The notes under the pieces: generated by a model
Told to the model about the DNA's origin: nothing
The model's database searches: none
What the model saw: the letters and a program-made list of their open reading frames with translations, nothing else
Assembly: GCA_030248225.1 (NCBI GenBank)
Contig: JASANE010005121.1
Coordinates: forward strand, 62,001 to 126,000
Length of the DNA: 64,000 nucleotides
Reading direction: 5' to 3'
Origin: Trileptium ribeirensis
Taxonomy: Eukaryota > Nematoda > Enoplea > Enoplida > Thoracostomopsidae
Shown here: piece after piece, positions 1 to 10,121 of the stretch
Numbering within the stretch: position 1 is the stretch's first letter
How the letters are laid out: each line of letters opens with the position of its first letter
Program-made: the position numbers and the translations under genes

Positions 1-884
1 GGTATGCCTTGTCGACGCTTCATGAAGTTCTTAAGGGTTCCCCAGAGGCCATCGATGTTCTGGGTGTGGGCATGGACGTTGTCTGGGTTAACGAACTGGC
101 GGTTGTGATGATTGACCGTTGCATGAAGATATGGCTGCGGATGGGGTAAGCGGCGGAGACCTTGGACATAAGTTTGGTAACTGTCCGTAAAGACGCGTGT
201 GCCGGGCCGTAAATGTTGCTTGATAAGAGGTATGATGGTTGCAGCGGTACGATTAGCAACCGAAAACAAAAGGCAGTTGCCCGTTTGACGCTCGATCATG
301 CCGACGACCCATCCATGTTTCCTTCTGGGCATGCCGCGGTTATATTTTTGCCGAAAGAACATGGATTCGTCCACCTCAACATTAAGGCCTGGCCCTCGGA
401 GTACAGTATTGTGGCAGTGTTGATTATCGTAGGCCACAGCAATGTCACAATAGCAGTTATACCAATTCGTTGCTGTGTCTGATGCAATGTTAGCCTGCTG
501 CATAACCCATTCAGTGGGCAAATTGTCGATGTAGGCAAACATTACCAAAAGTGCAGTGAACAAGGAGATGTGTTGGCCGGCAAAGAATGAGTTATGGCGT
601 ATAGAGGACTTGTGGCGACATGCTTTGCATCGCCATTCATAATTGTCACCTCGGCCTAAGTCGCCTCGAGCCGCTAGATACATGGCCTCGCCGCACTCAC
701 AGTTCCTGGAATTTGCAGTTAAACCCCATTCAGCCGCTAGTTCTATTATGTCGTCATATGTCCGACATTGCTGTACGAATTGGGTGTAGGTCATACGAAT
801 GTTATCAACATTGTTCCGTTGAAAAACTCTAATAGGGTTAATAATGTTAAATCTGTTATTTGTTGGGCGTCCGCGGTCAGCCAT
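1..884 (-). CDS. Merlin/ISXO2-like DDE transposase, 3' end cut by window edge
   Basis: Reading the minus strand from the ATG at 884 gives 294 uninterrupted codons to base 1, so the C-terminus lies outside the window. Seen: an N-terminal zinc ribbon (C62, C64, C86, C89), then a block beginning VEVDES (catalytic Asp 172), a second acidic block FTDSY (Asp 234) and a third HTQNIDGLWGTLK. This order and spacing are those of the ISXO2-like transposase domain, which in animals marks Merlin DNA transposons. It would cut and rejoin element ends in the nucleus. The third catalytic position reads Asp 279 where Glu is usual in the family. No stop or frameshift is present, unlike every other transposase or RT here, so the copy may be young. 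I did not identify the terminal repeats. The small open frames on both strands here are shadows of this gene. Confidence 0.88.
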   Translation of the reverse strand, partial: MADRGRPTNNRFNIINPIRVFQRNNVDNIRMTYTQFVQQCRTYDDIIELAAEWGLTANSRNCECGEAMYLAARGDLGRGDNYEWRCKACRHKSSIRHNSFFAGQHISLFTALLVMFAYIDNLPTEWVMQQANIASDTATNWYNCYCDIAVAYDNQHCHNTVLRGPGLNVEVDESMFFRQKYNRGMPRRKHGWVVGMIERQTGNCLLFSVANRTAATIIPLIKQHLRPGTRVFTDSYQTYVQGLRRLPHPQPYLHATVNHHNRQFVNPDNVHAHTQNIDGLWGTLKNFMKRRQGI

Positions 885-1532
885 TACTATATTTAATGTG
901 ATTAGTTAATATATTATTGAAATTAGCCTGAAAGTTAAGAAATATATTTTGAATATGGTAACATTTTATATATATCGTTGAAGTCGTCTCGTGGAGCTCA
1001 GTAGTTCGAAAATGGTTTTTCAGCCATAACTAGCTAAAGAGTGAAAATATCATGATAAATAAGGCACGGTTGAATTTGTCTCGTCATTCTGCGTGTATCT
1101 ATGCTACTTATGTCTATTTTGCTCACAAAAATTTTTTCTCGATTTTTCAACGTACCGGGTCCCCCTTAGTACTGAGGGCAAAATTTGAAAAATTTCAAAG
1201 TTGTTGGAATATGGTCAAATTTGGTACCATTGAACTCGCCTCGTCGAGCTGAGTCGAATGGTACCAAAATCATCGCTGTACGACGATTCCCTAATTCCCC
1301 CCCCCAACCCAAGGAGTGCCGTCAACTGCATGCGACCAAAGGGTCCATCTACGGACTTTACTTTTGACCACGTCGACGAGATCGATATCTCGTATTAGGC
1401 AGTTCGGGCCAAAGTAATTCTGGAGATTAAACAGATGAGAGAGCTGACGAAATACGTTATTACAGATAAACCAGTGACGAAATCAGTCATGAATTTGCCA
1501 ATTTTCTGGTATGAAAACCAGAAAGAAGCAGA
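885..1532. other. Non-coding flank of the Merlin gene with one strong hairpin
   Basis: AT-rich sequence upstream of the transposase start. I see no gene. The only clear structure is the 12-bp-arm inverted repeat at 1220-1268, listed separately. If the transposon's terminal repeat lies in the window it should be in this stretch, but I could not identify it. Confidence 0.4.
1220..1268. repeat. Inverted repeat, perfect 12-bp arms
   Basis: The left arm tttggtaccatt (1220-1231) is the exact reverse complement of the right arm at 1257-1268, with a 25-base spacer that itself partly pairs (gaactcg against cgagctgagtc). It could be a MITE remnant or an internal hairpin of the neighbouring transposon. 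Function unknown. Confidence 0.7.
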
Positions 1533-1607
1533 CAGAATAGATTGCGCAGATTAGATTCAGAATAGAGTGCGCAGATTAGATTCAGAATAGAGTGCGCAGA
1601 TTGGATT
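1533..1607. repeat. Tandem repeat, three units of 25 bp
   Basis: Units at 1533-1557, 1558-1582 and 1583-1607 each start cagaatag and end with gcagattagatt or gcagattggatt. They differ by one or two bases. A minisatellite with no coding content. Confidence 0.85.
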
Positions 1608-1945
1608 GTGACATTTTCGCGAACAAAAGTTATGGTGATATAGTTTGAGACTACCTAGAGTAATCTCGCCTATCCATATATTTGCTCAATTTTGTTTCCT
1701 TTGCTTTGGGTAAATGCTTATCAAAAGATGCTGGGATTTTAGTTCAGGCCGACGATAATTGCCAACGAAGTGACTTGGTCATGAATTATAAGATTTTCAA
1801 GCGCATAGGAAGTTTGTGATCGTTATACGGCTAAACTCAATTTTTGGCGAAATCAGGCAATTTTAGCTATATCTAGATAAGTCTAAACCTGTTTTGAAAT
1901 TATTTTTAAGAAAATGTGAAATTATGTATAATTATTAGAAAGGAC

Positions 1946-2790
1946 AAAAAAAAAAAAAAAAAAAAAACCCAGAAAAAAACAGACCACACATAAAACCAAA
2001 ACAAAAAATAAACAAACAACACAACAAAACACAAGAAACAAAAACACCACACCCACAAAAAACAAAGACAAACCAAACACAACGGACATACCGACACAGC
2101 CGAAGAAACAAACAAAACACCCACAACAACGCCAAACCACCCCAAACCAACAACCCGAGCAAAACAAACGAACAACAAAGAAACCACAGCAGAGCCACGC
2201 AGCAAATAGGAGACGCACGCACCAGCGAACAAAAGCAGAGGAGAGACAAAAAAAACGGAACAACAAAACCACACAACACCCCACGCGAGCACAAAACACC
2301 CGAGAGCCACAAAAAGCGAGAAGCAGAACAGCACAGGAGATCTCCACTCGAGCCTCTCACCCCAAAACACGAAAGCACGAAGCAAGGAAGAACGCACGAC
2401 GACACACAAACCAGCGACACCACTCCACGAACCAAAACTCACACACCACCCACAACCAAAACCCACACAGCGAGCGATCCGAAAAAGACAACCAAACACA
2501 AAACAAAACAAACCAAACCCTATAACAGCACGAAACACACCAAACAAAATCCAACAACACAATAAAACGACAGAGAACAAAACACCCCAGAACCTCAAAA
2601 AAACCTCAGACAGACTAAAATACAAAAAACACACACGAAAAACAAAAACCTACTATATATAAAACTATTAAAACAAAAACCCAAAAAACAACCACCCCAA
2701 ATCAACAACTCAAAAAACCATCTCTCAAAAATATAACAAAACACAAAACCCCCACAAACAAAACAAAAAACCAAAAAAAACACAAAACAC
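1946..2790. other. A/C-rich, T-depleted low-complexity block (possible assembly artefact)
   Basis: The block starts with 22 consecutive A (1946-1967) and continues as aperiodic A/C-rich sequence with some G and almost no T. I count 11 T in the 480 bases 1981-2460. It ends abruptly near 2790, where ordinary AT-rich sequence resumes. On the minus strand this yields several long, overlapping, highly hydrophobic open frames rich in Phe, Cys, Val and Leu. They are by-products of stop-codon depletion (no TAA, TAG or TGA can form without A on that strand) and are not genes. There is no tandem period, so it is not a simple satellite. Confidence 0.85.
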
Positions 2791-5700
2791 ATATAGCTTA
2801 ATAAAATAGATGGTTTGTATTTTCCAATGTATATCTATATATATATACACCTGTAGCCTTCGGAGTTGATGCACTTCACTATACTGGCGTAGGTTACATT
2901 AGCAAGCATTACTGGTTAGTGTTGTCTTTTTCTGGCCAAACCAAAATTTAATTTTAATTTTTTCGACTCGTTATGTTTCGAGATATCTAGTTGATGCATA
3001 CCAAACTTGATTTGTCGTCAAAAATTGCTGGATAAGTATTTATGTTTTAGCCTTTGAGCGTCCAACCATCCAATTTTTATATATGGTTGAATAGAAGGAT
3101 GTCAAATTCGCAAAGCCCGTATATATTTTGCTATTTTAACTTCAACTCTTTACTGTTGAAGTCGATTGAAATGATTAGGTATACAGTTTTTTTTTCTGAA
3201 AAGCTCGCCTAAATGTATCTAGCTGGGTAATGCGGCTGAGATTAAGTGACAATAATTGTTTATCAAAACTCCCAGTTGGACATTTTGACTTCTGAATAAT
3301 ATGTAGAATGAATACGATCGGGTTTGGTAGAAAATTTAGCCAACGCAAATCTTGCATAGATAAAACAGACCAGCATTCAACGTCTGATGAGACACTCGTT
3401 AAATCTCTCTATTCCTTATATAAAGCAGGGCGCCGATGATTGAGCTCAAAGTTCTTACCGCCAACCTATATCGAATAACCTAATACTTTCAACGCCCAAT
3501 ATTTTAACACTTTAATAGGGCCAGAGGCGCTCGAGTAATCGAACTATTCTGTGTTTAATCACCCAACAGAAAGTGTAACGTAATATTGACAGCGAAAAAA
3601 CAGTAACATTCCAATCCCATACAATCATTGTCCCCTCCCTCAACATGCATGTTAAAAGCATGATCAACGTAAACGCAGTAATAAAAATATATTTATTAGC
3701 CCTCACATGTACTGGTCGAAAATTTATTAAACTAAGACCAACGAGAATAATAACTGATTCCCGCGTACGAGAGACTATGCAGTGTGCGTCCTCGAATCAA
3801 ATGGTCAATTCATAGCGGAGAACAATTTCACCGATTAGCACTTGCTTGTAGCCCCTCAATCATTTTAGAGTGTTCATGTACTCCTGCAATACATCTAAGT
3901 CTATACAAGTATATATTGATATAAAATTTTTTTAAATGTATGGCAATCTCGCTCATATCTACATATATGGTTCCAAATTGCAGGGACAGCTACGCAACTG
4001 ATAAAGTTAAAACCCGCTCTTTGTATTTCCGTGATGTCGGAATGCCCAGTAAGTCATGAAGCAAACGAAGTTGTCGTCAATTTCCTTTTCAGTGGGACAA
4101 TTGTACGATTTAAAAAATGCATCCACGACTGCAGTATACCAACAAAACATCATATCCTCGTTCATTTCCAAACATGTTTCTGATACACTTTTAACAGAAT
4201 TTTGTAATCACCGTCAAGTGAGGTATATACATTTATATACTACTTCTAGTGGGCAAAACGTTGTGAATTATAAGGAACAGGTTTTTATTTCAGGTTCTCA
4301 AACGGTGAAACGGTTTTAAATGCATCGTATCATTATCGGTCTTTCAACATTAAAGACCATGTATATAATTAAAAATTCTCTCCGGTAATAGGCAACTTTT
4401 ATGGATCTCAGGTATTGGTACAGCGTATATATTTCCTGTCAAATTAGCAAATTAGAATAAGCACCTCCGATCATAAATCCTCTATTACAAACGCCGAACT
4501 TGAAGCCTGCATGACTAATGCGCTTATAAAAAAACTGGGACAACAGCCCCGGTATTCATTTGACAGGGACAAACCTTACTTGTAGTCAAAAATAACCCAT
4601 CTACTTGCTTTTGTTTCATTTAACCAGCTACACAATGACCGTTACACCTAGCTATGATTCAATATCCACAAAAATTATACCATTTGACGTTTTAGTGTTA
4701 CTCGCGAGACGGAATTGTTCCTGCTTGGGTAAAGGATAAAACTGTCCATAAACTGTTCGGCCTCCATAATAACGCGGTCCGGAGGATGGACCATGTGTGC
4801 AACGTACCACAGTATACTCAGAAAAAGTTTTTGGAAAATGGACGCAGCTGTGATACGATGGGATATTCATTTGATCGATCTTGCTCCAAATAAAATCAAA
4901 ATTATTGGCCATTTCGAAAACTTGGACAATAATCTTATCTCGTACTTTGGTAAGAGATCTACCTAGGATTGCACAGCCTAAAAGAGCTTTAGCTTTAGCT
5001 TCTCGTGTTTCACAACCCGATCAAGCCTCGAATCGCTTTAAGGGTTCCGCTACTTGATTCCCATACGAAACAACAAAAAAGTATCGGTGTATTTCTCAAT
5101 GTTCTTAAGCCTCCTGCCATAGTCATCAGAGATGAAACCGTGTCACTTGGGTTACCACGTTCAACTGGGTAACACGGTGTACACACAGTGACGCGGTTTA
5201 AGCACAATCATAAAATATGGCCAAAAGCCTGTAGCTTAACCCGGCGCATTACTTTGTAAATCCATAGCTAACACAATCAGTCTTTCGAATGTTGCTGACT
5301 TCCTCGTAGCTTCAATGTGCTGAAAAAGTGTGTGTTCATGGCATCCATCTCAGTTTATTTATTATGTTTTTATTTAATACCAGTTATGCACACAGATTTT
5401 ATTCTTGTCGAAATGAATCATTTATCAATATTGCTTCGATTAACTTTTACACGTAATCATCGTAATATATTCTAACGACAAACTATTCACAATATCGACA
5501 ACTCGTTTTCTATAGTAGCCCCCATACAATGTAAGGTTATTGGAAACCGCTAAAAATCTCCAAAATCATTACACGACAAGGATGTCTTGGTGTCTTGTTA
5601 TGTATACCAAACATAGCACTCTTTGCACCCCATACGGAAATGCGATTTGGGAAGGCACCTCAGCTTTATATTTACTTTACATAGTGTGTGACCAATTAAA

Positions 5701-6490
5701 CTTAAAATTCGCGTCACTACTTTATCAAATTCAAACGCTTCATTTAGGCAAGGTGAAAAATTGGAACGAAGTTGCATTACTTCCCGGAAAACGTAGGGTT
5801 TAAGCCCGCAGTCCTTTTATTAAAAAAACTAAATTTGTTTCATACATCAGAACAATTATAAATTTTCTTATAAATTTAAGTCGAGTTTACATTCGTTGCC
5901 ATTAGGAGGATAGGTTTTATAATCCACACTTATTTTAGTCCTCTATGTTAAGTTTGGCGTATATATGGATCTGAGAATCAGATGGATAACGTAAATCTAA
6001 TATGCGAGCATTGTAAAATTCAGCAAAGATTTCGGATCATCACCATTACTAGCCAGCCTTTTTTAATGTATGTCACCGTACGTTAAGATTAAGCCTAATC
6101 CTTGAAGTACCATTATCTTCATGCATAAAATGCCAACCCTGGCTTGAACAAAGATAAATACTTTGGCATAACCTAGATTCATTTCGCGGGGACTTCAACT
6201 ATATATTAATCTTTGCTTCGAAGCGGATTGTATTCGAAGGACTCAAGACAAGTTTCATTAACTTAGTGCAAGGATGCTCAGACGAGGTGGATGGCTGGGG
6301 TCGTGGCGGTGAGCTGTGTGTGTTTCATGTGCTAGTCGTACAGCCCGGGCAACAATTGGCAGAGAACCCACGAAACAAATAAAAATGCCAGTTTTTTACA
6401 GTCTAAAACATGGTACTAGAAGAGCGCTAGGAAGCAATCAAGAAAACCAAATATGCACTTGGCATGGCAAAAACAACGATTGGATGCACC
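2791..6490. other. AT-rich sequence without a recognisable gene
   Basis: Both strands were read for conserved exons and transposon motifs. Short open frames (for example 4056-4319 plus, 4652-4912 minus, 5540-5803 plus) match no family I know and lack convincing splice contexts. I see nothing I can support here. Confidence 0.4.
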
Positions 6491-6493
6491 AAG

Positions 6494-6795
6494 TCAGCAT
6501 GACAACCCGGTGACCGGGTCACGTGTAGATGACCCGGTTCCATCTCTGATAGGCATCCCTCTAATGTGTTCCGCCATACGAACATGAATTGCGTAAACTT
6601 CAGCAGCGGTCATATGCAATGCTGCTGACAGCGCACAACCCTGCCGCACATCACTCATAACGGAGAAACAGTCAGACAAAAATCATTAACCATAACACAA
6701 GAATTGCAGCGCAATGATTATAGTTTTAATTTTAATAATGAAAATCCGTCCAAAACCAAAATAGTTGACAACGCTAAAAAGAAACCGTCACCCTA
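6494..6795 (-). pseudogene. L1/Tx1-like LINE reverse transcriptase fragment
   Basis: In one minus-strand frame a block NYFGFGRIFIIKIK is followed, after two in-frame stop codons, by FSVMSDVRQGCALSAALH and then AEHIRGMPI. This is the order seen around RT motif B of L1/Tx1-type LINEs (FGFG.xFI, then F.V..GVRQGCPLSP.L, then I.G..I). The usual Gly before VRQG is Asp here and the second Pro of LSP is Ala. No catalytic motif A or C was found in the remaining sequence, so this is a short dead fragment. It belongs to a different LINE clade from the CR1-type copies elsewhere in the window. Confidence 0.6.
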
Positions 6796-8607
6796 AAGTC
6801 TCAATGATCATAATTCACGAAAAACCCTTTTAATGTCCTAAATTTTGTACAATTTACAATGTTATAAATGTTTAGCGTCCGTTATATTCCTTCCAGCTAT
6901 GCTGTTGCACTGATCGGAATGTATAATTATATATCTTATCACGTTCTCTAACCTACAAGAAAGAACTTTAACATACCTCTTATAATTCACACCAAGACAA
7001 TGAAGTTATAGTGCGCTAGTGCTTCAATAATCGCTTATCGTTTTTTATAAATAAGAATTTATATGACACCGGCATAGCAGCTGCTAAGCACTGTATTGTT
7101 GACCAATGACAAGGTATACATACGCAAAAAATACACAAGTTGAGAAAAAAGCAGTAAACTCTGTTGGTATGCCGTTCAGTCCTGGAGACTCGTTTCCAGA
7201 TATACCCTTAATGACAGACCTTATCATTATTGACTTTAAGGTATTCTGCGTTTAGTTTAAATGACAATAATTCCTTGTCAAACACATTCACTACCCAGGC
7301 TGCACGCGAAGAAATTGACCCACTTTCCTCACCTACCTCCCTATAGCCTAACCAGTCAACTCAAACTATAGGTATTCCGTTTAATTATTGTAAGTCCTCC
7401 GACCCATGATCATTGCCATAATACAAATCAATATTTTTCGGAGGGATACAAAGCCATTTTAAATAGCGTTTGTGCAAGGAACAATTAATTCGTTAGATAA
7501 CAACGCCCACTACTTTATAAAAGCAGCCCCGTAGTGGCCAGTAAAAGAATGCAGCAAGCACTAAAATGAGTCATAACGCTTACAGAACATCGTTCACTAA
7601 ACAAGACCGCCTATCCAAACGCCCTGATTGCTAGCACTGCATGGAATAGGTTTCGCCTGCAATTCCAGTGCATAATCTATATTTTGCGTCAGATAAGAGC
7701 GCATGGGTGGTTAGGCTGTGCTCTTCGTACATGCTTCGCAATGTTAAACACTTATTACCACTAAAGAAATCACTAACACATTATATATTTTATATAAAGC
7801 ACCTATAAACTCAAAATTCTGCCAAGTTTTTTTTTCAGTCGGTTTATATAAGCTGATCTTGATCGGGATTCTCGCCAAGTGATGAATAATTAAAAGACCG
7901 TTTTCGATTATTTTTCGTTTAAAATTTTTTTCTTCAGCTTTGTGCTACATTTAAAACGCTAGCAGTTATAAGAAATATCGATGTGGAGGTTAAAAATTAA
8001 ACTTCGATGCCACAAAGTCACGCACCGGATTTTCTGTTAAGAGCAAAGTATTGAGTATGCAAAAACGTCGCCCTCTGGATACAGAGGTCATTCTAATTTA
8101 GATCACCTAGTAGGAATAATTTGTTATATAAATACTTACCACTGCATCTGTGTGTTACACCTCGGTAAAGCTCGTTCAGCAAAGTTCAAATTATTGTGGA
8201 CTCTGGGAAGAATAGGGTTATAACACCGGCATATATGACGAAAACGCCACTTCAAAAACCTGAAATCCTGGTCCGCTCTAACACATATATGTATATAGCA
8301 TAAAATATATTTAATCCTAATAACATTCCATACAATAGTAATAAAATAGCATACATTCATATCTACCACTAACATAGTCGGTAGCTACGCTGAATATCAC
8401 TTTAACATCATTTTTGTTCAAATTTTAGAACATTTTTAGTTGTTTAATCCCGTTTTCATGTACTTTTAACCATTTCATTCCCACTTGGTCCAAATTGAGC
8501 TAATGCACACTATGAGACGTTGTATTTACTGAGTTTGCCGTATGATGTACATTTCCATGTGCGTTATTTGCTCGCGTTGTGAAGTTCCTGAAGAAACCGA
8601 TCATCAG
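6796..8607. other. AT-rich sequence without a recognisable gene
   Basis: No conserved exon, RNA gene or transposon motif was identified on either strand. The open frame at 8136-8375 (minus) has no recognisable family. Confidence 0.4.
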
Positions 8608-8678
8608 CTCCCAGATAGCTCAGTGGTTTTATGCACACAACTTTCACCAGCATGTCCCGGCTTCCACCCCTGTTTGCC
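8608..8678 (+). repeat. tRNA-Glu-like sequence, probable SINE head
   Basis: TAGCTCAGTGG at 8616-8626 is a perfect pol III A box and D-arm. It is followed by an anticodon-like loop ctttcac (anticodon TTC, Glu) and a degenerate B box (cccggcttccacccc). The acceptor stem is not clean, so I read it as a tRNA-derived SINE or tRNA pseudogene, not a working tRNA. The 3' body of the SINE could not be delimited. Confidence 0.45.
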
Positions 8679-8689
8679 AAGCAGGGCAC

Positions 8690-9951
8690 GATATACAACT
8701 TCGTTTGAGCATGAAAGGGTTTTCTGAAGTCCTAACTATTATGTTAGCTCTAGAACTACTTCACAGTATTAACGATGAGCAACCACATCAGACGGCTTGT
8801 AGCTTAAGAATACGCACACGTTCGTTAAATTATTTATAGAACATGCAAGTTTTAATCGATAAAGTGTCGTCCACCGAAATCAACATAATTATAGATTAAT
8901 TTCAGTTGAAACTGGCATACCAAGCTTCGACACTAGTATTATAGTAGGTAAGTATATCACCGTCACATGTCATCTAATCGTTAGCTACGTCAATATTCAT
9001 AATGTTCAAACACTTACTTATTACTATTAATTAATTTGTTTCATAAATATGCCCATCACATGCAGTCAGTGGAAGAATCGTCATTCAAATCACGTGTAAA
9101 CCCTAAATATTTGAATCCGGAACGTTTTTGAGCCTTGTCCACATAGTGTAGCACATTTGATATAGCGTGTCATGTGAAACGATACTCTTTTGTCTTGGGG
9201 CTTCCGCTAGGCGAGTTTGCATGTGTATTGTTTTTCGATCGCTGAGCGAGGTTCCTTAAGAAAATAAGTCAGAGCTCACAACAGAGTACGAGGCTTGCGC
9301 CAAGATGAACAGCGCATGAATGCAAGGTTTATAGGAAAACATCCGAGATCGAAGTATTTGCCCACCGAATTTCAACAGTTTCTAATCCAAACTAAGTCAA
9401 ATTCGATATGTTACATAAAGACTGAGCTAAATTTGACACAACTGAGCCGGATATTTTACCACTTAGTAGATCATATTACATTCAGTTGAACCGTATGTCA
9501 GTCAATGAGAGATAAGTCATATTGAGTTAAAGGTTGACTCACTCGCTGATTCAAACAACTTTAGTTCAAGCTGAGCCAAAATCTGACTTTTTCCGGAGTC
9601 AGCAAAACATTATCTATTGAATCAGATTCTGGCGCACAGTTTAGGCAGTAAATTACCAACAGCAATACATAACCAACAACCCCTACCCTCAAAATTACTT
9701 CACTTCGGAGAACTGTTCATATACCAAAGCTTCCAACACTTCTATTACGTTTTGTATTCCAAACCAAATTCATCATAAAACAACTGCGTACAATATAATC
9801 TGTTGACACACCATTTTCTTCATGACTAGCGTGACAGCTCCAGTTTTTTTTATGAATCGGTAACCCATCCCATTTGTCAACCAACACACTGTCAACGTCA
9901 TTCCGTTGTTTGCGCTTCTGATTATTAGATCACATCGGTGCGCATCCAATA
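8690..9951. other. Intergenic sequence downstream of GAR1
   Basis: No gene is seen. A CATAAA hexamer on the minus strand at 9849-9854, about 100 bases past the GAR1 stop, could be a weak polyadenylation signal. Several loose copies of a ctgagccaaat-like motif lie between 9380 and 9600, with no regular period. Confidence 0.35.
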
Positions 9952-10121
9952 TTAAAATCTACCACGCTTATTCGGTGGTCCACCGCTAGCACCACCACCT
10001 CGGAAGCCCCCACGAAATCCACCACCTCTCGAACCACCGCCACGAAAGCCTCCCTGACCGCCACCGCGTGCCGGACCTCCTCTTCCACCCCCGCGAAATC
10101 CTCGGCCACCACCTCGACCAC
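9952..10121 (-). CDS. GAR1: GAR1 exon 5 (C-terminal RGG tail and stop)
   Basis: The acceptor cttttcag precedes 10121. The phase-1 join yields GGRGGGRGFRGGG and continues as RGG/FRGG repeats ending PPNKRGRF and TAA at 9954-9952. Arginine methylation is typical of such tails. The 9930-10163 minus-strand frame starting MSRPGTG is the same DNA in the wrong frame. Confidence 0.93.

Noticed and set aside
1906..2634. Long minus-strand hydrophobic open frames (242, 166 and 141 residues)
   Set aside because: They overlap each other in different frames and arise because the block lacks T on the plus strand, so minus-strand stops cannot form. No family resemblance.
4652..4912. 86-residue minus-strand frame as a conserved exon
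   Set aside because: No family recognised and no matching neighbouring exons on either side.
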